Source of the DNA: a virus
Strand: one strand, 5' to 3'
IMG/VR virus record: IMGVR_UViG_3300042326_001114
Coordinates: 1-20,548 of that record
Length of the DNA: 20,548 nucleotides
Part shown: piece by piece, positions 7,092 through 14,407 of the stretch
Position numbering within the stretch: the first letter of the stretch is position 1
Layout: every line of letters begins with the position of its first letter
Made by a program: the position numbers and the translations under genes
The notes under the pieces: model-generated
Database searches by the model: none
Seen by the model: only the letters and a program-made list of their open reading frames with translations
What the model was told of the DNA's origin: nothing

Positions 7092-7874
7092 ATGAAAAAA
7101 ACACTTATAGTTTTAACCATTTTATTTTTAACAGGCTGTGCTCAATTGCATATGCACTTTGCACAAGAAGAACCTGTGGAATTAAAACCAAAAGAAAATT
7201 TAATAACCAAATTACCAAAGTTGGATGGTCCACCAATTACTATTGCAGTATATGGTTTCTTAGATAAAACAGGACAAAAGAAACCTGGTGATAAAATCGC
7301 ATTGTTCTCTAGTGCCGTCACTCAAGGTGCAGAAGTATTCTTAATTAAATCATTACACGATTCACGAAATTGGTTTAAAGTGGTTGAACGAGTTGGTTTG
7401 GATAATTTAATTAAAGAACGACAGTTAATACGCAACCAAAGAGAAGTCTATGAAGGCAAAAATGCTACGCCATTGAAACCAATGACGGTTGCTGGAGTAA
7501 TTATTGATGGTGGTATTATTGGTTATGATAGTAATATACGAAGTGGAGGTAATGGTGCTCGATTTCTTGGTATTGGTGGTTCACAACAATATCGAGTTGA
7601 TGAAGTAGTTATCTCTCTTAGGTTGATTAGTGTTAATACCGGAGAAATATTAATGACAAATGCCGTGTCAAAAACAATTTTTAGTACGGCACACAATGTG
7701 GGTGTTTTTCGTTTTGTTGACCAAGGAACGAAATCGCTTGAATTGGAAAGTGGTAATGCTTTGAATGAACCCACAACATATGCAGTTCGAGTAGCAATAG
7801 AACAAGCTGTGTATGACATGATAATTAATGGAGAAAAAAAAGGTCTTTGGAAATTTAAACAAGAGGAAAAATAA
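7092..7874 (+). CDS. csgG: CsgG-like outer-membrane curli secretion pore
   Basis: A 260-aa lipoprotein with signal peptide and lipobox LTGC (Cys16). CsgG forms a nonameric outer-membrane channel that exports curli subunits. Family signatures are very clear: GPPITIAVYGFLDKTGQKKP, the DSRNWFKVVERVGLDNLIKE block, GIIGYDSNIRSGGNGARFLG, STGEILM-like NTGEILMTN, GVFRFVDQ, NEPTTYAVR, and the C-terminal GLWKF. Length is close to E. coli CsgG (277 aa). In the constriction loop the phage reads KKPGDKIALFSSAV where E. coli reads KPYPASNFSTAV. The Phe56 equivalent is kept, but the Tyr51 and Asn55 equivalents are not, and the loop is one residue longer, so gating may differ. Confidence 0.95.
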   Translation: MKKTLIVLTILFLTGCAQLHMHFAQEEPVELKPKENLITKLPKLDGPPITIAVYGFLDKTGQKKPGDKIALFSSAVTQGAEVFLIKSLHDSRNWFKVVERVGLDNLIKERQLIRNQREVYEGKNATPLKPMTVAGVIIDGGIIGYDSNIRSGGNGARFLGIGGSQQYRVDEVVISLRLISVNTGEILMTNAVSKTIFSTAHNVGVFRFVDQGTKSLELESGNALNEPTTYAVRVAIEQAVYDMIINGEKKGLWKFKQEEK

Positions 7875-7876
7875 AA

Positions 7877-8470
7877 ATGAAACTTAAAGCAATTGCTCTA
7901 ATTATGGCGATTCTTGGGTTTAATTATGCTGTAGCAAATGATGTTTATGTTGAACAAGTTGGTAGTAGTTCAACCGTAACAATTACACAAGAAGGTACAG
8001 GTAACCAAGCTGGAAACTCAACCGATTCACTTTATATTGGCTCTGGATCCAATGTCGTTACAATTGACCAAATAGGTGACAGTAACATTTTAGCCATGGT
8101 TGTTAATGGCGCTTCGGCCGATGTAACAGTTAACACCACGGGTAGTGGTAATCAACAAACGATTGATTGTGGTACAACTAGCTCTGCTGGATGTTCTGGT
8201 AGCACAATCACGCAAATTGTTGACGGTGATGATAACACCATTACACAAAGCTTAGGTGCAGGTGCAAATCACACCAGTAACATTACAGTAACAGGTAGTG
8301 ATAATGCAGTAACACATACCAGCACCGCAACTGGTACAACATCAATGAACGCAACGATTACTGGTAGCACAAATACTGTTGGTGTTACACAATCTGGAAT
8401 GACTACACAAAATGTTACGATTAACTCAACTGGTAATAGCAACACTATTACTGTTAACCAGTCAAACTAA
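7877..8470 (+). CDS. Curlin-repeat (CsgA/CsgB-like) secreted subunit
   Basis: 197 aa with a signal peptide (cleavage likely after YAVA, residue 20) and no membrane anchor. The mature protein is made of short Gly/Asn/Gln/Thr/Ser-rich beta strand-turn repeats of the curlin type, e.g. VEQVGSSSTVTITQEGTGNQ, VTIDQIGDSN, ITQIVDGDDNTITQSLGAG, and QNVTINSTGNSNTITVNQSN at the end. The Q-x-G-x-x-N spacing is that of amyloid-forming CsgA/CsgB beta-solenoids, though the repeats are less regular. There are two Cys (98 and 106), unusual for curlins. AAGAGG stands about 10 bases before the ATG. It directly follows csgG, so it is the likely cargo of that pore. Confidence 0.85.
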   Translation: MKLKAIALIMAILGFNYAVANDVYVEQVGSSSTVTITQEGTGNQAGNSTDSLYIGSGSNVVTIDQIGDSNILAMVVNGASADVTVNTTGSGNQQTIDCGTTSSAGCSGSTITQIVDGDDNTITQSLGAGANHTSNITVTGSDNAVTHTSTATGTTSMNATITGSTNTVGVTQSGMTTQNVTINSTGNSNTITVNQSN

Positions 8471-9497
8471 TTTTGCAGCTGTAGGCAAAGTTACGGAACA
8501 ATCTGGTCCAACAGAAATAGTTCGCAATAAAAAATCAATACCTAGTGTGATAAACACTGGTGTTGAAATGAATGATACAATAGTGACAGCGAAAGCGAAA
8601 GCCAAGCTGACTTTTCAGGACAACACGACAGTCAATATTACCGAACAATCAAAATTGGTAATAGATGACTTCGTGTATGATCCGAATAAGGGCACAGGAA
8701 AACTGGCAGTTAAGGTTGCCCTTGGTACTGCACGATATACTTCAGGTCAAATAGCTAAGAATAGTCCACAATCAGTAAGTGTTCAAACACCAACTGCTAC
8801 GGTTGCAGTTCGTGGTACAGACTTTTCAATGACCGTAGATGAATTGGGTCGGTCTCTAATTATGTTATTGCCATCATGCGACAAAGATAAAAAGAAATGC
8901 GTTACTGGTGCCATCGCAGTTAAAAATGATGCAGGTGAAGTTTTTATGAATGAAGCATACCAAACTACTTTAGTTATTTCAACAAGTATATCACCATCGG
9001 CACCTGTTATAGTTAACATAGACCAAGCCAACATTAATAATCTTTTGATTATATCTCCACCAAAAGAAGTCAAAGAAACTTATGTTGAATCTAAAACGGC
9101 TTTAGATGTAAACTTCTTGTCCTTAGACCTTTTAAAATTTACTGGTTTAGATGAAAATCAACTAGAAAACTTTAAAGAGCTGGACATGAATTTATTGGAC
9201 ATTGATTTATTAGGCAATCTTTTGGATGCTGAAAATGCGGCGCTTGCTGCGAACCAAGAGGTATTATCGGTTGAAACAAAACTATTACCAGGATACAATG
9301 CGGCTTCTGGTGCTCGATACTTTCTTAACGATGACCAATCCAAAATAAGTTATTGTAAATATGGTGGTAGTCACACCGCTTGTGTTATTGCATCGGCAGA
9401 CGAAAGTAAAACTTTATCATTTAATCAAGATGGTTCACCACTAATACAAAACATCAATAAAGGTGGAGATTCAAATATCACCATAATACAAAGATGA
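8412..9497 (+). CDS. Secreted FecR-domain protein with curlin-like C-terminal motif
   Basis: 361 aa. Residues 1-23 are a signal peptide (MLRLTQLVIATLLLLTSQTN, then FAA). A FecR domain follows at about 24-140: GVEMNDTIVTAKAKAKLTFQDNTT, a typical LGTARYTSGQ and the hallmark TPTATVAVRGTDF. The rest is unrecognised, with Leu/Asp-rich helices near 215-270 and two Cys near 315-325. The last about 15 residues (NINKGGDSNITIIQR) resemble one curlin repeat, so this protein may dock on the fibre. Its first 59 bases overlap the end of the curlin gene in another frame; the signal peptide requires this start. FecR proteins are periplasmic sensors or regulators and in bacteria can occur next to CHASE2 cyclases, as here. 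Confidence 0.85.
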   Translation: MLRLTQLVIATLLLLTSQTNFAAVGKVTEQSGPTEIVRNKKSIPSVINTGVEMNDTIVTAKAKAKLTFQDNTTVNITEQSKLVIDDFVYDPNKGTGKLAVKVALGTARYTSGQIAKNSPQSVSVQTPTATVAVRGTDFSMTVDELGRSLIMLLPSCDKDKKKCVTGAIAVKNDAGEVFMNEAYQTTLVISTSISPSAPVIVNIDQANINNLLIISPPKEVKETYVESKTALDVNFLSLDLLKFTGLDENQLENFKELDMNLLDIDLLGNLLDAENAALAANQEVLSVETKLLPGYNAASGARYFLNDDQSKISYCKYGGSHTACVIASADESKTLSFNQDGSPLIQNINKGGDSNITIIQR

Positions 9498-10678
9498 AAA
9501 AATTATTTTTGTTTCTAATGATGATATGCAGTATTGCTCGAGCAGATATTTTAGACTTGAAGGTTAGTACCGCACAGATATTTGATGTGCAATGGTATAT
9601 TTCAGGTAATACATTGTATGCCAGTGGTTTCAATTATATTTACGCTTCTGTGAATTATGCAACACAGACTACTAGTGCGGCCCGTTGGACTGCGGCTCAA
9701 ACAACAGACGCTGGTGCTAACGGCCGTTATATAGGATTCTTCAACAGCACAACCAATCCTGGCACTTACGGTATGGCCGTGTTCAATAGTAATGGCACCA
9801 GATACAAAACTATCAACAACACCGGATCGTTTAGAGCGTTGGCCAACGGCGCCATCTTTTATAACGGTAACGGTATGTGGGGTACATTAATAACTACGGG
9901 ACAAGGTTATAACTACGGGCAAAGCGGATCGTGGGCAGTGACGCAGAGCAATCCAACTAACACACAATTGCAAGCTTATGTTCCTCCAAGTTCAACACCT
10001 TTATCTGCTGGCCAAACCGCAGCACCTCCAGCGCCAACATATTCAGCCACAATAACAACAGAACAACAAAATAAAATTAATGAGGCACGAGCAAGACAAA
10101 CATATAAGAATGAAATTAATATTGACCAAATAGGACATTACAATAATATTGATGTTATACAATCTGGATATTATCATTTAATCGATATTAATGTTAATGG
10201 TGATACAAATCTAATTGATGTTGCACAATACGGAATCAAAAACTATGCCAAAGTTCAAACAACAAATGGCAATAATAATTCAGTAAATATATTTCAACAC
10301 AATACAGGCGGCGCTCAGGTACTTGGTCATTTCTCGGAAACATTAATTTCTGGAAGTAATAATACAGTAACTTTAAATCAAACGGGTGATGGAGAAAAAA
10401 GAAATTTTACTAATGTAAGTGGTAATTTAAATACCATTAATCATTTACAAAATGGCACCGGTACAAAATACTCTGACATAAAAGCCACTGGAAACGGCCA
10501 TACGATCACACTAGACCAAAAAGACGGTGGTGCTCACGCAGCTCGGATTGAAGTAACAAATAATGGCGGAGCTTCTACTGTAAACGTATCTCAACAAGGC
10601 AATACCAATCAAACTTATTCTGTTCAACAACTTTGTGCTACCGTAAGTGGATGTTCAGTCGGTATTCAACAGCAATAA
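9494..10678 (+). CDS. Large two-part secreted protein: N-terminal domain plus curlin repeats
   Basis: 394 aa with a signal peptide (MKKLFLFLMMICSIARA). Residues about 20-160 are an unrecognised Gly/Tyr/Asn/Trp-rich, beta-looking domain. A Pro/Ala linker (near 165-185) and a short helix (TTEQQNKINEARARQ) follow. From about residue 207 to the end there are curlin-type repeats, e.g. INIDQIGHYNNIDVIQSGYY, TVTLNQTGDGE, HTITLDQKDGG and STVNVSQQGNTNQ. Two Cys sit in the last repeat (C381, C387). It starts in an ATGA overlap with the FecR gene. The plan suggests a nucleator or adhesin carried on a curli fibre. The N-terminal domain has about 49% GC (hand count 9661-9960), against about 32% in the repeat part, suggesting a different origin. 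Confidence 0.8.
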   Translation: MKKLFLFLMMICSIARADILDLKVSTAQIFDVQWYISGNTLYASGFNYIYASVNYATQTTSAARWTAAQTTDAGANGRYIGFFNSTTNPGTYGMAVFNSNGTRYKTINNTGSFRALANGAIFYNGNGMWGTLITTGQGYNYGQSGSWAVTQSNPTNTQLQAYVPPSSTPLSAGQTAAPPAPTYSATITTEQQNKINEARARQTYKNEINIDQIGHYNNIDVIQSGYYHLIDINVNGDTNLIDVAQYGIKNYAKVQTTNGNNNSVNIFQHNTGGAQVLGHFSETLISGSNNTVTLNQTGDGEKRNFTNVSGNLNTINHLQNGTGTKYSDIKATGNGHTITLDQKDGGAHAARIEVTNNGGASTVNVSQQGNTNQTYSVQQLCATVSGCSVGIQQQ

Positions 10679-10688
10679 ATAATTTACT

Positions 10689-12695
10689 ATGAAAAAAATA
10701 TTATTCTCTCCATGGACGGCCGTAATCACATTGTTGGTATTACTTGCAATCCGGATTGCAGACCCTATGTTTTTGGAATCTGTTCGACTTCGTTATTTTG
10801 ACCAATTAATAACCTCAAAGGAGACAACTGTATCTCAACAGGTACACGTTGTAAACATAGATGACGAAACTATTCGACAAAAAGGACAATTCCCGTTCCC
10901 TCGTAGAGAATATTCCAAACTTATTACTGATGTTTATGCTCGTGGTGCTGGGCTGGTTGTCTTTAATATCTATATGCCTGAGTCTGACCGTTTTGGCCAA
11001 GATTTGGATTTAGCACAAACTTTTAAAAAATATCCTGTTGTATTACCACAAACAGGAACAAATGATAATTTAAAATCAAAATATCCACCATTCAGGCCAG
11101 GTGTTTCTGTGATTGGTGGTGAAGATGTAGGAATAAAATATGAAAACATTGAACCCAATATACAACCATTCAATTCAACTGCTGCTGGTATTGGTATTGT
11201 TAACACCTTACCAGAACTTGATGGCGTTACCAGACGAGTTCCTATGGTCGTCAGCTCACAACAAAAGTTGTATCCGAGCATTAGTCTTGAAACATTGCGG
11301 GTCGCAAGTGGAGACCCAAGCTTCCAAGTCAAAGTCACCGAATACGGAATCGAAGCCGTCAGAATTCCAAAATTTGGTAAAATTACAACAGACAACGTGG
11401 GTCGAATTTGGGTTGACTGGTCAACAAAACCAATTCAACATAGTGCCAACAACTTACCCAATGATTTCAAAGGAGGAATCGCCATCATCGGTGTTACCGC
11501 AAAAGGTCTTAACAACCCTGTCGGAACATCTATGGGGGCAGTCTATCCACATTATTTACAAGCAGCTGTATTAGATACTGTAATTTCAGGTACTAATATA
11601 TCTCGAACAGATTATGCTGACGGTGCAGAAATATTATATACATTTATTGCTTGCCTATTAGCTCTTTTCTTTACGAGATATACACATGGATACATTGCAC
11701 CAATCACGATTGCCGTATTTACTTACTTTGGCACCAAGCAATTATTTTTGGGACACCAGTACCTTTTTGATGCTGTATTTCCTATACTCACCATTACGCT
11801 TTGCTACGCTCATGGATACACAGTCAAATTTTTGTCCGAGCTCAAACAAAAGCTCCAAATCAAAAAACAATTTGGAACATATTTGTCTCCAGCACTAGTA
11901 GAAAAATTGCAGAAGAATCCAGAACTGTTAGTTCTTGGTGGAGAATCAAGAGAACTTTCTATTATGTTTACGGATGTTCGTGGATTTACAACAATTTCCG
12001 AACACTATGGTAAAGATGTTCAAGGTCTTACTAAGATTATGAATCGATACATGACTGCAATGACAGCAAAGATTATAGAGAACAATGGAACATTAGACAA
12101 ATATATTGGTGATGCTCAAATGGCATTTTGGAACGCACCTGTAGATGAAACCAATCATGCTAAGATGGCAGTTAAAACTGCATTACAGATGATGAATAGT
12201 TTGGATGAATTCAATAGAGAAATTGAACAAGAAGGTATTCCTGCTTTTGGTATGGGTTTAGGTATCAATACAGGCACCGTTGTTGTTGGTAATATGGGTT
12301 CAAGTCAACGATTTGATTATACTTGCCTTGGTGATTCGGTTAATTTGGCATCAAGACTTGAAGGACAAAGTAAACCCTATGGTGTTAAAATTATTCTTGG
12401 ACCACTCACAGCTGAACAAGTAAAGGATGAATATCCTGTTGTTGAATTGGATTGTATTGCAGTTAAAGGTAAAAAAGAAGGAGTTAAAATATACACTTTA
12501 GCTCCAGATAATGAACTACACCAACAATGGTTGAATTTATATTATCGTGGTCAATGGAACAAAGCATTGCTATTAATAGAACAACTAATTAATGTTACTC
12601 CGGAATTACAACATTATTATGAAAACATGTCAGAAAGATTAAAAGAAGGAGTACCTTCTAATTGGGACGGCACATATCGAGCTACGAATAAATGA
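10689..12695 (+). CDS. CHASE2-domain class III adenylate cyclase
   Basis: A 668-aa membrane receptor cyclase predicted to make cAMP from ATP. One N-terminal helix (about 8-25) leads into an extracytoplasmic CHASE2 sensor (about 30-305: RYFDQLI, VVNIDDETI, FPFPRREYSKLI, GAGLVVFNIYMPE, DGVTRRVPM). Three helices (about 312-330, 335-350, 357-375) follow, then a linker helix and the catalytic domain (about 415-605). Metal ligands are Asp429 (FTDVRGF) and Asp475 (KYIGDAQMAFW). The adenine-selecting pair is Lys471/Thr545, the class IIIb pattern, and transition-state residues are Asn552 and Arg556 (VNLASR). The C-terminal tail ending [11 protein letters not shown] is also typical of the family. The gene is intact, with no missing catalytic residue. 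It probably acts with the FecR protein. Confidence 0.94.
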   Translation: MKKILFSPWTAVITLLVLLAIRIADPMFLESVRLRYFDQLITSKETTVSQQVHVVNIDDETIRQKGQFPFPRREYSKLITDVYARGAGLVVFNIYMPESDRFGQDLDLAQTFKKYPVVLPQTGTNDNLKSKYPPFRPGVSVIGGEDVGIKYENIEPNIQPFNSTAAGIGIVNTLPELDGVTRRVPMVVSSQQKLYPSISLETLRVASGDPSFQVKVTEYGIEAVRIPKFGKITTDNVGRIWVDWSTKPIQHSANNLPNDFKGGIAIIGVTAKGLNNPVGTSMGAVYPHYLQAAVLDTVISGTNISRTDYADGAEILYTFIACLLALFFTRYTHGYIAPITIAVFTYFGTKQLFLGHQYLFDAVFPILTITLCYAHGYTVKFLSELKQKLQIKKQFGTYLSPALVEKLQKNPELLVLGGESRELSIMFTDVRGFTTISEHYGKDVQGLTKIMNRYMTAMTAKIIENNGTLDKYIGDAQMAFWNAPVDETNHAKMAVKTALQMMNSLDEFNREIEQEGIPAFGMGLGINTGTVVVGNMGSSQRFDYTCLGDSVNLASRLEGQSKPYGVKIILGPLTAEQVKDEYPVVELDCIAVKGKKEGVKIYTLAPDNELHQQWLNLYYRGQWNKALLLIEQLINVTPELQHYYENMSERLKEGVPSNWDGTYRATNK

Positions 12696-13396
12696 ACATT
12701 ATACTTTACACACTCATAGTAACACACATAACAATTATATCAGTAACGCTATATCTACATCGTAGTCAAACACATCGTGGAGTTACATTTAATCCTGTAG
12801 TAAATCATTTTTTTAGATTTTGGTTATGGATGACTACTGCAATGGTTACCAAGCAATGGGTAGCAATACACCGTAAACACCATCAGTATAGTGATGTAGA
12901 AGGAGACCCACATAGTCCTAAATTATTTGGCATTAAAAATATATTATTTCGTGGAGTTTATTATTACTATGTTACGGCCAAAGATGCGAGAATGACATTA
13001 TCTTATGGTAAAGGAACACCAGAGGATTGGATAGAGAAAAATATATATTCAAAATATAACTATGCCGGTGTTTGTTTGATGTTGATAATCAATGTCGTAT
13101 TATTTGGATGGATTGGTCCTATAATTTGGTTGATTCAAATGTTATGGATTCCATTTTGGGCAGCTGGTGTTATCAACGGAATAGGACATTGGTTTGGGTA
13201 TCGTAACGGAACAACTAGAGATAATTCTCACAACATACTTCCAATAGGCATTTGGATTGGTGGAGAAGAATTACATAACAATCATCATTTGGATCCAGCA
13301 AATCCAAAATTGAGTAAGAAGTGGTTTGAATTTGATGCTGGTTGGTTCTACATTAAAGTATTAGAAAAACTCAAACTAGCAAAACTTAAGCATTAA
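12692..13396 (+). CDS. Membrane fatty acid desaturase (delta-9 type)
   Basis: A 234-aa di-iron acyl-lipid or acyl-CoA desaturase. All three histidine boxes are present: HRSQTH (23-28), HRKHH (60-64) and HNNHH (195-199), plus the supporting NGIGH (His166). Membrane segments lie at about 3-21, 33-52, 125-148 and 149-165. It is shorter than typical bacterial enzymes (about 280-300 aa) but not truncated at any motif. Its ATG overlaps the cyclase stop (ATGA), so it is in the same operon. Desaturases occur in some T4-like marine phages, where they are thought to alter membrane fluidity. The 3' end overlaps the convergent Fe-S carrier gene by 11 bases. Confidence 0.93.
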   Translation: MNIILYTLIVTHITIISVTLYLHRSQTHRGVTFNPVVNHFFRFWLWMTTAMVTKQWVAIHRKHHQYSDVEGDPHSPKLFGIKNILFRGVYYYYVTAKDARMTLSYGKGTPEDWIEKNIYSKYNYAGVCLMLIINVVLFGWIGPIIWLIQMLWIPFWAAGVINGIGHWFGYRNGTTRDNSHNILPIGIWIGGEELHNNHHLDPANPKLSKKWFEFDAGWFYIKVLEKLKLAKLKH

Positions 13397-13709
13397 AAGA
13401 AGAACCGCAACCACAGGTAGATTTGGCATTTGGGTTACTAATAACAAACTGTGAATTGAATTTTTCTTCTTTATAATCCAATGTTGCGCCTTGTAGATAT
13501 TGTGAAGAAATTATATCAACGACCACTTTGATGCCTTCATTTTCAATCACAAAATCATCTTCATTAATTTCTTCATCAAAAGTAAATCCATATTGATAAC
13601 CAGAGCAACCGCCGCCTTGCACAAACATTCTTAAAGCTCCATTTGGTAGTTTTTCTTCAACCAACAAATCACGAACTTTATTAATTGCACTACTGGTTAT
13701 TTGAATCAT
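13386..13709 (-). CDS. iscA: A-type Fe-S cluster carrier (IscA/ErpA/HesB family)
   Basis: 107 aa, normal length for the family. The three ligand cysteines are present: Cys35 ([12 protein letters not shown]), Cys99 and Cys101 (STCGCGSSF). These bind or transfer an Fe-S cluster to apoproteins. A-type carriers are recurrent in T4-like cyanophages and pelagiphages. The targets are unknown; host respiratory or ribonucleotide-reductase-related proteins are possible. Its ATG overlaps the end of the upstream 56-aa gene by 20 bases, and only a weak ribosome site (GGATAG) is visible, so translation may be coupled. It is the last gene of its transcript, tail to tail with the desaturase. Confidence 0.94.
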   Translation of the reverse strand: MIQITSSAINKVRDLLVEEKLPNGALRMFVQGGGCSGYQYGFTFDEEINEDDFVIENEGIKVVVDIISSQYLQGATLDYKEEKFNSQFVISNPNAKSTCGCGSSFNA

Positions 13710-13860
13710 TTTGTTGTTCTATCCGTTTAAATTCTTCATCTTCTGCAATAGCATCATCAATTTCTTTTGGTTCAGGTGGTTCAACACCAGTGCATGAACC
13801 CTTATTTATGAACCACAACTCCATGGCTTGTTGACGATACTTTTCTAAATCGGATGTCAT
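13690..13860 (-). CDS. Small acidic hypothetical protein, 56 aa
   Basis: 56 aa ([20 protein letters not shown]...), with a helical N-terminus and an acidic Pro/Glu/Asp-rich C-terminus ([17 protein letters not shown]). AGAGG lies 3 bases before the ATG. The start overlaps the stop of the 40-aa gene as ATGA and the end overlaps iscA by 20 bases. That chain of overlaps is the main evidence that it is a gene. It contains a CATAAATA near-match to the late promoter (13802-13809), which could serve iscA. Function unknown. Confidence 0.6.
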   Translation of the reverse strand: MTSDLEKYRQQAMELWFINKGSCTGVEPPEPKEIDDAIAEDEEFKRIEQQNDSNNQ

Positions 13861-13979
13861 CGGCCTCTACCCACCTTTCGCATTACAGTCATCTTAGGAA
13901 CAAATGTTTGTTTTGGTTTTGGTGTAGGTGGAGTTTTTGTTTTAGGTAATGTTATTGCTGGCTTTTTTGGTTCAGTCAT
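13857..13979 (-). CDS. Very small Pro/Lys-rich basic peptide, 40 aa
   Basis: A 40-aa basic peptide, MTEPKKPAITLPKTKTPPTP at its N-terminus, ending KVGRGR. A perfect AAGGAG stands 6 bases before the ATG, and the stop overlaps the next start (ATGA), both strong signs of translation. The composition predicts an unstructured nucleic-acid- or protein-binding tail. It begins 13 bases after the encoded CCA of tRNA-Met, so its mRNA 5' end may be made by tRNA processing. Function unknown. Confidence 0.6.
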   Translation of the reverse strand: MTEPKKPAITLPKTKTPPTPKPKQTFVPKMTVMRKVGRGR

Positions 13980-13992
13980 AATATCTCCTTGT

Positions 13993-14067
13993 TGGTTGCG
14001 GGGGAAGGAATCGAACCTACGGCCCCTGGATTATGAGTCCAATGCTCTACCTCTGAGCTACCCCGCT
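13993..14067 (-). tRNA. tRNA-Met (CAT anticodon), CCA encoded
   Basis: Cloverleaf on the minus strand: acceptor AGCGGGG/CCCCGCA, D stem GCTC/GAGC, anticodon stem TTGGA/TCCAG with loop CTCATAA (CAT), T loop TTCGATT, discriminator A and CCA. Mismatches are A-A at the first acceptor pair and T-T in the T stem. The anticodon stem lacks the three G-C pairs of an initiator, so I call it elongator Met. Ile2 cannot be fully excluded. Confidence 0.85.
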
Positions 14068-14120
14068 TCAGTATATATGTTGAAAACTAAAATGACTTTT
14101 TTATATCTTGAAATCGTAGG

Positions 14121-14141
14121 AAAAAATTTCGGAGGCTCCGA
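14121..14141 (-). terminator. Rho-independent terminator after groES
   Basis: On the minus strand TCGGA and TCCGA pair around GCC, followed by AATTTTTT, 14 bases after the GroES stop. The stem is short (5 bp), so readthrough into the downstream tRNA-Met and iscA group is likely, and no clear promoter was found for that group. Confidence 0.6.
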
Positions 14142-14154
14142 CTGGCCAACCTTT

Positions 14155-14391
14155 TTAGTAAATAAAGATAACTTCGTTGATGGGAACAATATAATTTTCA
14201 TCTTCAATTTTTACTGCTCTGTTCCAATTTAATAATACTTCATCATCGACTGAAACTTCATCAACTTTAGGACCAAGAGAAACAACTTTTGCACGGTCTG
14301 GTGCTTCAGTATGTTTCAATATGATACCCGATTCGGTTTGTTTTTCTGCAGCAATTCGTGTTACGATAATGTTATCTCTTAACGGTTTCAT
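14155..14391 (-). CDS. groES: GroES-like co-chaperonin
   Basis: 78 aa, shorter than GroES (about 97) and T4 gp31 (111). The family pattern is clear: MKPLRDNIIVTRI at the start, the mobile-loop segment KQTESGIILKHTE whose SGIIL matches the GroEL-contacting GGIVL, AKVVSLGPKVDEVSVDDEVL in the core, and ENYIVPINEVIFIY at the end. The roof loop is shortened. By analogy with gp31 it would cap host GroEL to fold phage proteins such as the major capsid protein. It begins 16 bases after tRNA-Thr with only a weak AAAGAA ribosome site, and is followed by a terminator. Confidence 0.9.
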   Translation of the reverse strand: MKPLRDNIIVTRIAAEKQTESGIILKHTEAPDRAKVVSLGPKVDEVSVDDEVLLNWNRAVKIEDENYIVPINEVIFIY

Positions 14392-14407
14392 AATTTATTC
14401 TTTATAG

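Noticed and set aside
10970-11574. Frames of 141-144 aa on both strands inside the cyclase gene
   Set aside because: Shadow frames in the CHASE2 region; no ribosome site, and the cyclase frame is unbroken.
5735-13396. Search for CsgE, a second accessory of curli secretion
   Set aside because: No protein in the operon resembles CsgE; the FecR and small proteins do not fit it.
13802-13809. Late promoter on the minus strand (CATAAATA)
   Set aside because: One mismatch to TATAAATA and located in a coding gene; mentioned only as a near-match.
14070-14098. Possible promoter (TATACT) before tRNA-Met
   Set aside because: No acceptable -35 at 16-18 bases, and the start would lie inside the tRNA.
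13996-14232. Plus-strand 78-aa frame starting MRGKESNLRPLDYESNALPL
   Set aside because: It is the antisense reading of tRNA-Met plus the groES end, a classic spurious prediction.
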